NCBI RefSeq assembly: GCF_010731535.1
Contig: NZ_AP022581.1
Location: forward strand, 4,535,952-4,599,951
Direction of reading: 5' to 3'
Source of the DNA: Mycobacterium lacus
GTDB lineage: Bacteria; Actinomycetota; Actinomycetes; Mycobacteriales; Mycobacteriaceae
DNA: 64,000 bases
Shown piece by piece: positions 36,752 to 42,963 of the stretch. Every line of letters starts with the position of its first letter. The first letter of the stretch is position 1. The translations under genes were made by a program, and so were the position numbers. The notes beneath the pieces were generated by a model that ran no database searches, was not told where the DNA came from, and saw only the letters and a program-made list of their open reading frames with translations.

Positions 36752-39172
36752 ATGGCGCCGCTGGCGGTGGATCCCGCGGCCCTCGATGGTGCGGGTGCCG
36801 CGGTGGTGGCCGCGGGTGAGGGTTTGGGGTCGGTGATCGCCGCGCTGACCAGCGGGCTGGCCGGGTGTGCGGGGATGGCCGGTGACGATGCGGCCGGCGT
36901 GGTGTTCGGGCGCGCCTATGACCGATCGGCGGCTGCGCTGTTCGAGGCGATGGTGGTCACCCGCAATGGGTTATCCAACCTCGGGGATGGTGTGCGGATG
37001 AGCGCGCACAACTATTCGCTGGCCGAGGCGATGTCCGATGTTGGCGGGCGGGCCGCCGCGCTGCCGGTGCCGCCGTCGACTGGCTGTGTTGCGCCGGGTT
37101 GGGCCCCGTCGGCGGTCGGTACTGGTGGTGCTGTGCCGGCGGGTTGGGGGTGGGTGGCGCCCTATATCGGGATGATCTGGCCGACGGGCGATTCGGGAAA
37201 GTTGCGGGCCGCGGCGGCGGGGTGGCGGGCGGCGGGGGCGAAGTTCGCGCTGGCCGAAATCGCGGGCACAGCCGGCCCGATGGGCGTTATTCGCGCGCAG
37301 CAGCTGCCGGAGGCGGGGCTGATCGAGGCGGCGTTTTCTGATGCGTACGCCGCCACCACCGCCGTGGTGGGGCAGTGCGAGACGATCGCGGCGCAGTTGG
37401 AGGGTTATGCGGCGCGCATCGACGCGGTGCATCGGGCGGTCCTGGATTTGCTGGCGCGTATTTGTGATCCGCTGACCGGGATCAAAGAGGTCTGGGAGTT
37501 TTTGACCGACCAGGACGAAGACGAGATCGCGCGGATCGCCCATGACATCGCCGCGGTCATCGAGCAGTTTCGCGGCGAAGCGGATGCGTTGGGCGCCGAG
37601 ATCGCCGGCGTGGTTTCTCAGGCGCAGACGACGATCACCACGATGGGCCGCCACGCCGCCAAGCAGTGGGATCAGTTCCTGCATGCCAACCCGGTGGGCC
37701 GGGCGGTCAATAGGCATGGGCAGCAACTCAAAGGCTTTGGCGAGGAAGCCTTCGCAATGGCCAAAGATTCGTGGGATCTTGGGCCCTTGCGCGCCCCGAT
37801 CGATCCGATCGGCTGGTACCGCGCCTGGCAGGAGATGCTGACGGGGATGGCGCCGCTGGTGGGCCTCGGCGGCGGGGATGCTCCCGCGGTCCTGGAATCG
37901 TGGAAGCAGTTCGGTAAGAACGTCATCCATTGGGATGACTGGAAAACCAACCCCGATGAGGCGTTCGGCAAGACCGTGTTCGATGTCGCGACACTGGCTT
38001 TGCCCGGCGGGCCGCTTTCGAAGCTGGGCAGCAAAAGCCGCGGGATTGTCGAGGCGATGGAGGGGCTCAAGAGGCCGCTTGACCCGCCCGCCCCGCGAGT
38101 GGAACCGCACACCGCGCCTCCGCCACCGCGAACGCCACGGGTCGAACCGCCAGAATCCGGCCGCCCGGCACCCGCGCCGCAGCCCAACAGTCGGCTGCCA
38201 CACAGCCCCACCGAATCCAAGACACCACCCACCGACGCGCCCGCCGCCGGCGAGCCAGCCAAACCGACCGGGCCGGCCCCAGCGCCGGCAGGTCCCCGGC
38301 CATCCGCACCCGCCGCACCCAGCGAACACCTACCGACGAGCCATCCGCAGCCGGGCGAAGCTATCGCTCGTGCACCGGCGCCGGCTTCCCCTGGCGGATC
38401 TCCCGTCGAACCGACACCAGCCGGCACGCACCCACGGGAGCCCGCACTCGCAGCGACGGCAACCCACCCATCACCCCCACATTCCATCCCTCCGGCCAAC
38501 CACCCACCCGAACCACCACCTCTCGGCGGCACACCCCACAGCGGGGCGCCGGGCACACACCCCAACGAACCACCGTCGAGTCACGACGGCGCTCCTCACG
38601 GACAAGGCGAAAGCGGGGATCCGCATGAAACGCATCCATCGGACGGTGACAGCTCACCTAGCGACGACGGTCATGGCACCGGTGTCCACCATGAGCCTCC
38701 CAAGGCCAGGGAAGTTTTTCCTGATGCGAAACCTTACGGCGAGCTCACCGAGCATGAGTATCGAGCACAATTTGAAGATGACAATGGTAAGTTGAGATAT
38801 CCCGATCAAGATGATCCCGCCAAGCCCTACGCAATTCCAGGCACTGCCCACAGTATGACTGAGGCAGAAATCTGGTCTTTGGATGGAAGGAAACTCGATC
38901 GGATTGGCTATCCCGGCGGGGAATGGCTGGCACCGGCAGGAACTCCTTATGAAGGCCGATCGCTTCCCCACACCAGTTTAGAAAAGCCGTACTTTGCTTA
39001 TACGGTTAACGTCAACGCCGGCCTACCGGCTGGATGGAAACTTGAGGAATCCCTTGCAGCGCCATGGTTTGGACACCCGGGCGGCGAACCGCAGTATAAG
39101 ATTATTGCCCCACGAGATGACTGGCCTAGGGTCCAGGACCTCATTGACAGAGGGTTCTTGACGAGTGACTAA
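36752..39172 (+). CDS. cpnT: CpnT-like outer-membrane channel/toxin with TNT domain
   Basis: 806 residues. Residues 1-330: conserved N-terminal chassis (MAPLAVDPAALDGAGAAVVA; helical, ESX-substrate-like). Residues 330-440: copy-specific segment. Residues 450-650: Pro/Ala-rich linker. Last ~140: TNT NAD-glycohydrolase domain, with LDRIGYPGGEWLAPAGTPYE, RSLPHTSLEKPYFAYTV and the terminal FGHPGGEPQYKI. Against M. tuberculosis TNT (from memory), Arg757, Arg780 and Gln822 equivalents are kept, Tyr765 is Trp and His792 is Phe. TNT hydrolyses NAD+ in host cells and is held in check by IFT. The tip DNA is visibly less GC-rich than the chassis. Starts 4 bp after the esxE stop. Confidence 0.9.
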   Translation: MAPLAVDPAALDGAGAAVVAAGEGLGSVIAALTSGLAGCAGMAGDDAAGVVFGRAYDRSAAALFEAMVVTRNGLSNLGDGVRMSAHNYSLAEAMSDVGGRAAALPVPPSTGCVAPGWAPSAVGTGGAVPAGWGWVAPYIGMIWPTGDSGKLRAAAAGWRAAGAKFALAEIAGTAGPMGVIRAQQLPEAGLIEAAFSDAYAATTAVVGQCETIAAQLEGYAARIDAVHRAVLDLLARICDPLTGIKEVWEFLTDQDEDEIARIAHDIAAVIEQFRGEADALGAEIAGVVSQAQTTITTMGRHAAKQWDQFLHANPVGRAVNRHGQQLKGFGEEAFAMAKDSWDLGPLRAPIDPIGWYRAWQEMLTGMAPLVGLGGGDAPAVLESWKQFGKNVIHWDDWKTNPDEAFGKTVFDVATLALPGGPLSKLGSKSRGIVEAMEGLKRPLDPPAPRVEPHTAPPPPRTPRVEPPESGRPAPAPQPNSRLPHSPTESKTPPTDAPAAGEPAKPTGPAPAPAGPRPSAPAAPSEHLPTSHPQPGEAIARAPAPASPGGSPVEPTPAGTHPREPALAATATHPSPPHSIPPANHPPEPPPLGGTPHSGAPGTHPNEPPSSHDGAPHGQGESGDPHETHPSDGDSSPSDDGHGTGVHHEPPKAREVFPDAKPYGELTEHEYRAQFEDDNGKLRYPDQDDPAKPYAIPGTAHSMTEAEIWSLDGRKLDRIGYPGGEWLAPAGTPYEGRSLPHTSLEKPYFAYTVNVNAGLPAGWKLEESLAAPWFGHPGGEPQYKIIAPRDDWPRVQDLIDRGFLTSD

Positions 39173-39194
39173 GCCGAGATTTCAGGAGTTCATA

Positions 39195-39827
39195 ATGCCT
39201 GATTACCAGGTTGATCTGAGGATGTTCCCTCCATCGGTGCATCGGATTGTCAGAGCATGGTATTCCTGGCAGGAGGTCTACCTTCGAAAGATGGGTAGTT
39301 ACCCGGGTAAGGATGAACGCGAGCCACGTGGTCTAGAGACTCGCGAGGAAATATTCTGGGGCGGAAGGCCGCCGGTAATGACCAACGACTGTGAGTTGCG
39401 ATTTTTCGACGACTGGGAGCTGTCCTACTATTTAGTATTCGAAGACGACCAATATTATATCGATAGAACATCTCGGGGGTCACGGGGTAGGTACATAATG
39501 TTCAGGCGCTTTGAGGATGCCGAAAAGTACGCGGTTTTTTTAATCAGCCAGGTTGCGCGTCCAGGTTACTATGAGCAGTCGCCGAGCTTTCGTTGGTACA
39601 AAGAGGGGTTGCATCCGAGGGTGGCTCTAGCGAAACCTGATCCTGTAAATCACCCCGGACGCGTAAGCTTAACAGTCGATCAAGACGCCACCGACCGGGG
39701 GTGGATGAGCGAACACGACGCTATTGCGGGCTCGCATGTCATAGTTTTGAGTTTCGACGAACTTGATGCGACGCTTCGTGAGGGAATTTCGCCAGACTGG
39801 TTCAGCATCAATATTGTTAGCAATTAG
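39195..39827 (+). CDS. Candidate immunity protein for the TNT toxin
   Basis: 210 residues, acidic and aromatic-rich (VRAWYSWQEVYLRKMG, then LRFFDDWELSYYLVFEDDQY), with no signal peptide, as expected of a cytosolic immunity factor. Its position directly after the TNT-encoding gene matches IFT (Rv3902c), which binds and blocks TNT in M. tuberculosis. The ATG at 39195 has a strong AGGAG 6 nt upstream; a GTG at 39165 overlapping the cpnT stop is also possible. Lower GC than the core genes, like the toxin tip. The immunity role is from context. Confidence 0.75.
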   Translation: MPDYQVDLRMFPPSVHRIVRAWYSWQEVYLRKMGSYPGKDEREPRGLETREEIFWGGRPPVMTNDCELRFFDDWELSYYLVFEDDQYYIDRTSRGSRGRYIMFRRFEDAEKYAVFLISQVARPGYYEQSPSFRWYKEGLHPRVALAKPDPVNHPGRVSLTVDQDATDRGWMSEHDAIAGSHVIVLSFDELDATLREGISPDWFSINIVSN

Positions 39828-40168
39828 CCGCGCTGCGCATTGGCGGTGGTCGCGCGGCGCCGAGCGAGCATGGCATTAATAACGGTTGTTGAGACGTTTC
39901 TCAGAGTCGACCCCGAAGTCGACCCCGGATGCTACAGCGTCACCCATAGGCAGGTCTTCACTGCTTCGACCATGATGTGGCGCCGTGGATTCGTTCGAGG
40001 GCGTTGGCATGTCCGAGAGCCCATACGATGAAGCCGTCCCCCGACATCCGCTGGGGACGATCATCCCAGTGGCCCTTAGATACGAGTTGGACCGGGAACT
40101 TCGCCTTCGCCTTGGAGTTCGGCTCGATGGCGAGGAGCTTCCGGCCCAGCTCGCTTTCACGGATTGGC
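39828..40168. other. Gene-poor stretch between immunity gene and toxin remnant
   Basis: 341 bp with no convincing intact gene. A minus-strand frame (about 39970-40160) has fairly protein-like composition (KFPVQLVSKGHWDDRPQRM, GDGFIVWALGHANALERIHG) and may be a gene fragment in inverted orientation, but I cannot assign it. Confidence 0.4.
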
Positions 40169-40394
40169 TCCCAGTTCGCCTCCATCCCGGATAGAGCAGC
40201 GATCGAAGCGACGATGACTGCTGCAGGGGACGGCGCGCGCGGAGTCGTTTTCGCATCCCGTGGCCCTGGGCAAGTGGGGCACGTCTTCAATGTTGTCAAT
40301 CAAAGGTGGAGTGATACGGTTCCTTGACGGCCAGCCCGGCAGAGCGGCCACATCTTCCGGCTATCACACCTTCTACTTTATGAGGTATCGGTGA
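40169..40394 (+). pseudogene. Papain-fold (glutamine-deamidase type) toxin tip remnant
   Basis: The C-terminal part of a polymorphic-toxin papain-fold domain: SQFASIPDRAAIEATMTAAG, GARGVVFASRGPGQVGHVFN with the catalytic-type His, VVNQ, then after a one-base shift at about 40304 GGVIRFLDGQPGRAATSSGY and HTFYFMRYR-stop. The GHVFNVVN and FLDGQ motifs are diagnostic of papain fold toxin 1. The N-terminal Cys part and chassis are missing. The stop overlaps the GTG of the immunity fragment by 4 nt, preserving toxin-immunity coupling. Confidence 0.75.
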
Positions 40395-40464
40395 ATGAAA
40401 TAGATCTCGAAGAGGCGCGAATACGGGCTACTGACGCGCGATTAGCAAATTGGCAGAAAAAGAG
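40391..40464 (+). pseudogene. Truncated YrhB/Imm35-like immunity gene (5' end)
   Basis: Encodes NEIDLEEARIRATDARLANW after a GTG start, then is cut at 40464 where scrambled cpnT fragments begin. The same 5' sequence recurs at 41471 with its full 3' part, so this is one copy of a duplicated immunity gene. Confidence 0.7.
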
Positions 40465-40703
40465 GCAGCTGCTGCGCGCGAATAACGGGCGGCGGGGGCG
40501 AAGTTCGCGCTGGCCGAAATCGACGCCGCCACCACCGCCGTGGTGGGGCAGTGCGAGACGATCGCGGCGCATTTGGACGGTTATGCGGCGCGGATGTCCC
40601 ACGGCGACCTCGCCGATTCCCTTCCACCGCTGGCCCGTGAAATTGATGAACAATCCCACCGGGTGACGATGCGGCCGGCGTGGTGTTCGGGCGCGCCTAC
40701 GAC
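40464..40703. repeat. Mosaic of direct and inverted slivers of the cpnT 5' region
   Basis: Five consecutive blocks derive from the esxEF-cpnT copies: 40466-40486 inverted from about 37286-37306; 40487-40522 direct from about 37227-37262; 40522-40595 direct from about 37347-37420; 40596-40663 inverted from about 43904-43970 (copy 2-specific sequence); 40664-40703 direct from about 36880-36920. Block edges are abrupt and a few bases differ from the sources. No intact frame results. Confidence 0.85.
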
Positions 40704-40949
40704 GCGACGGCTGGCGGGGTGCTGCAGGTTGAGCGAGATCCAGAATCGGTTAGGTTTTGGGAGGATGCTTCGGCGGCATACGCTGATAATGCCTGTGGGA
40801 CAGTTACCGCAATTGTGGGGTGTAACCTGCGTCCTGGGAATATCTGGCAGACGGTCGAAGTCCCTCGTTTGATCGATAATCCAAAAGCAACTAGGATTGT
40901 CCAAATCGACCCAGACACCGGAATGCCGACCATCATATTTGAACGATAG
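40704..40949 (+). pseudogene. Unrecognised toxin-tip C-terminus
   Basis: An open frame entering from the cpnT sliver encodes about 78 residues not from CpnT: VRFWEDASAAYADNACGTVT, GCNLRPGNIWQTVEVPRLID, IVQIDPDTGMPTIIFER-stop. Composition (acidic, aromatic, moderate GC) and position before a small gene fit a polymorphic-toxin tip cut from its chassis. I do not recognise the family. Confidence 0.5.
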
Positions 40950-40965
40950 CAACAGGCAGGCCATT

Positions 40966-41265
40966 ATGACTAACTCTGCAGAGAGTATCGACATAAGTAA
41001 GGCGATCGAGCTATATCTGAAACATTACCCGGGCAAAAATGATGCCGAATTCGATTCGTTCTTCGGGCCTGCGTTAGCGTCGATCGCGCGAGCGAAGGTC
41101 CGGACAATCCTGGATCGAGCGATGAAGGTCAAAGTGGACTGGACCGGATTGAGCTTGGTTGAAGGCGGCGAAGTCGTGAAGTCAGTGATGCACGATGAAC
41201 ATCCGGAGCTTTCGGCAAAAGCGCTCGCGTCAATTGGCCATTATTATACTTACTTGATGCGTTGA
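40966..41265 (+). CDS. Small candidate immunity protein
   Basis: 99 residues, intact, from the ATG at 40966. SIDISKAIELYLKHYPGKND, then FFGPALASIARAKVRTILDR and VVKSVMHDEHPELSAKALAS; mostly helical, soluble. It follows the unrecognised toxin tip by 16 bp, so it is probably that toxin's immunity protein, now an orphan that could still protect. No family recognised. Confidence 0.6.
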   Translation: MTNSAESIDISKAIELYLKHYPGKNDAEFDSFFGPALASIARAKVRTILDRAMKVKVDWTGLSLVEGGEVVKSVMHDEHPELSAKALASIGHYYTYLMR

Positions 41266-41295
41266 CACGAGAGATCACACCTAACTCGTAAATAG

Positions 41296-41437
41296 CTTTC
41301 TGGGCGGGACCTAAAACGCTCGGTTGAGGAATAACGTATTGGATGCAGCTCAACTCGTCCGTATTGAATCATTACATGGAGCGTTACAGAAGCTTCCGAC
41401 ATATGAAGGACGAGATGTTTTTGCGGTTTCGATGCTA
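41296..41437 (+). pseudogene. ADP-ribosyltransferase toxin fragment
   Basis: VLDAAQLVRIESLHGALQKL PTYEGRDVF aligns with the ART tip of the second cpnT copy (ALDASQQARIDAIHKALEKL PVYEG). Upstream nucleotides also align, with a lost base. It ends at about 41437 and is joined directly to the last codons of a papain-fold tip (ILYFMRYR-stop, 41450-41474). A recombination joint between two toxin types. Confidence 0.75.
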
Positions 41438-41470
41438 CTGCTGAGCGAGATCTTATACTTTATGAGGTAT

Positions 41471-41723
41471 CGGTGAATGAAATAGATCTCGAAGAGGCAC
41501 GAATACGGGCTACTGACGCGCGATTAGCAAATTGGCAGAAAAAGAGCGGTTAGGTGAACTCATGATCGTCGATTCGGCGATCGTGGAAACAGAGGAAGCA
41601 TGGTATTTTCCGTACGACGCGGTCGCGTTCGTGGTAGATGGAGATATTTCTGCTGCCTTGGCGGGAAATGTGCCAGTGAAGGTGCCGAGAGACGGGAGCG
41701 CTCTCACCTGGGACGACCGGTGA
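41471..41723 (+). pseudogene. YrhB/Imm35-like immunity gene, frameshifted
   Basis: Starts like the fragment at 40391 (NEIDLEEARIRATDARLANW) and continues, after a one-base shift near 41540 in an A-run, as RLGELMIVDSAIVETEEAWY FPYDAVAFVVDGDISAALAG NVPVKVPRDGSAL. The AWYFPYD...ALAGNVPV pattern is that of YrhB/Imm35 immunity proteins, which commonly accompany papain-fold toxins. Restored length about 83 residues. The start GTG overlaps the stop of the papain-tip tail by 4 nt. Confidence 0.7.
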
Positions 41724-41905
41724 CTACCATATCTTCCAGGGTACCGGTAAGCCATTGCCCGGCGGCGGGGAACTGCGGTATGGCGAGGTTGCCGAAGCGT
41801 TTGGTCAGCCGGGCGGCGGAACCCAATGGGTAGTTGTTAACGAAAAAGGGTCAGAAGGTGCTGATCGAAGACCTTCTAAGGCGCGGACATCTGCGCCGCC
41901 CCTGA
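41722..41905 (+). pseudogene. TNT-like toxin C-terminal remnant
   Basis: DYHIFQGTGKPLPGGGELRY GEVAEAFGQPGGGTQWVVVN, then after a one-base shift near 41845 VLIEDLLRRGHLRRP-stop. This is the end of a TNT domain: FGQPGGGTQ is the conserved Gln motif and VLIEDLLRRGHL the usual C-terminal helix. It is distinct in sequence from the TNT tip at 39172, so a second TNT type once existed here. Confidence 0.75.
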
Positions 41906-41937
41906 TAGCGACGCAGCAGATAGGAGCAAGCGATGGA

Positions 41938-42128
41938 CGCGGACCGTGCTCGGCGCCGCGACGCAGATGAATTCGCGGATGTCGTCCCATTCGCCAAACC
42001 GGTTCCAGTCTGGCCACTCTTCCATCTTGTTGACGAAGTCAGAGCGAAAATATAGACGTCCATTCTCCCAGTCGGCCTCATCGTATGAGTCCTTGCCAGT
42101 TAGATTTGCGATCTGGCGCCAAAGACGC
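41938..42128 (-). pseudogene. Inverted fragment of a putative immunity or toxin gene
   Basis: On the minus strand an open frame of more than 60 codons reads LWRQIANLTGKDSYDEADWE NGRLYFRSDFVNKMEEWPDW NRFGEWDDIREFI, strongly protein-like (aromatic and acidic), whereas the plus-strand frames are not. Its upstream end is cut at 42128, where a duplicated piece of the Imm35-like gene begins. All surrounding toxin fragments are on the plus strand, so this piece was probably inverted. Confidence 0.5.
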
Positions 42129-42184
42129 TGCCTTGGCGGGAAATGTGCCAGTGAAGGTGCCGAGAGACGGGAGCGCTCTCACGT
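42129..42184 (+). repeat. Duplicated 3' piece of the Imm35-like gene
   Basis: About 55 bp (GCTGCCTTGGCGGGAAATGT onward) repeat 41653-41707 almost exactly. It shows that short immunity-gene segments have been copied within the locus. Confidence 0.8.
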
Positions 42185-42366
42185 ACGAACCACCCTCACG
42201 GTGTTGAAGCGAATGGGGCAGGCTCGGTCGTCAGGCTCCTCTGGTGTGGGTTTGTATCGCTATCCGACAGCGCTTGCGGATCGTGTTGGTGTCGCATTTC
42301 ACTTCGCAGGCGGTTGTGCGTGTTTGCTGAATTGTGGCTGGGTGGTGATGTTGTTAGGTTGCCGCG

Positions 42367-42678
42367 GTGGGTGCTGACGAGACGTTGCGAGTAGATCCGG
42401 TGGTGATGCAGGGTTTCGCCGCGTCGCTGGGTGGTGCGGCCGAGCATCTTGCGGCGCAGTTGGCTTGGCTGGATGCCGAGGTTGGCGAGATGTTGGGCGG
42501 GTGGCGTGGGGTGTCGGGGGGTGCGTATGGGGCGGCGTGGGAGTTGTGGCATCGCGGGGCTGGTGAGGTGGGGGTGGGGTTGTCGATGCTGGCGGGGTTG
42601 ATCGCCGAGGCCGGGGCGGGATATCAACGCAATGAGACCGCGTCCGCGCGGGCGTTGGGTGGGGTCGGCGATGGCTGA
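42367..42678 (+). CDS. esxF: EsxF-like WXG100 protein, copy 2 (intact)
   Basis: 103 residues, exactly the length of M. tuberculosis EsxF, with the C-terminus GAGYQRNETASARALGGVGD that copy 1 loses. W-R-G turn in MLGGWRGVSGG. The start GTG at 42367 is in the same context as copy 1. It overlaps the esxE start at 42671 by 8 nt. Confidence 0.92.
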   Translation: MGADETLRVDPVVMQGFAASLGGAAEHLAAQLAWLDAEVGEMLGGWRGVSGGAYGAAWELWHRGAGEVGVGLSMLAGLIAEAGAGYQRNETASARALGGVGDG

Positions 42679-42959
42679 GCCGTTTCGGGTGGATCCGGCG
42701 GCGCTGGCGGACGCGGTGGAGCGGATGGCCGAGTTCGGGCGTCATGCCGAGCATGCTCGCCGAAATCGACTCTGTGGTGGCCCGCCTGCATGCGACGTGG
42801 ACGGCGCAGGCTGCGGCGGCTCATGCGGAGGCGCACCGGCATTGGGCTGTTGGTGAGGCGATGATGCGCCAGGCGTTGGCTGCGTTGCGGGCGGCGGGGC
42901 AGGGCGCGCACGCCAATTACCGCGGCGTGGTGTCCACGAATGTGGGCATGTGGTCGTGA
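42671..42959 (+). pseudogene. esxE: EsxE-like protein, copy 2, 2-bp deletion
   Basis: Identical to esxE copy 1 except that AG is missing near 42755 (GCCGAGCATGC versus GCCGAGAGCATGC). This shifts the frame after AEFGRHAE; the downstream part IDSVVARLHATW to NVGMWS remains in another frame. If real, this module relies on the EsxE of copy 1, while copy 1 relies on the EsxF of this copy. Confidence 0.85.
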
Positions 42960-42963
42960 GCTG

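Larger units (their letters stand above)
36109..37660. repeat. 1.55-kb direct repeat, copy 1 (esxF-esxE-cpnT 5' part)
   Basis: Near-identical to 42322-43871. By eye the only differences are three small indels: a G missing here near 36400, two bases missing in copy 2 near 42755, and one G missing in copy 2 near 43084. Identity starts in the leader before esxF and ends abruptly in cpnT at the codons for GRHAA, after which the two proteins differ. Confidence 0.92.

Noticed and set aside
41934..42055. Plus-strand ORF of about 40 codons in the toxin graveyard
   Set aside because: Arg/Ala/Asp-rich with no features, while the minus strand over the same bases reads like a real protein.
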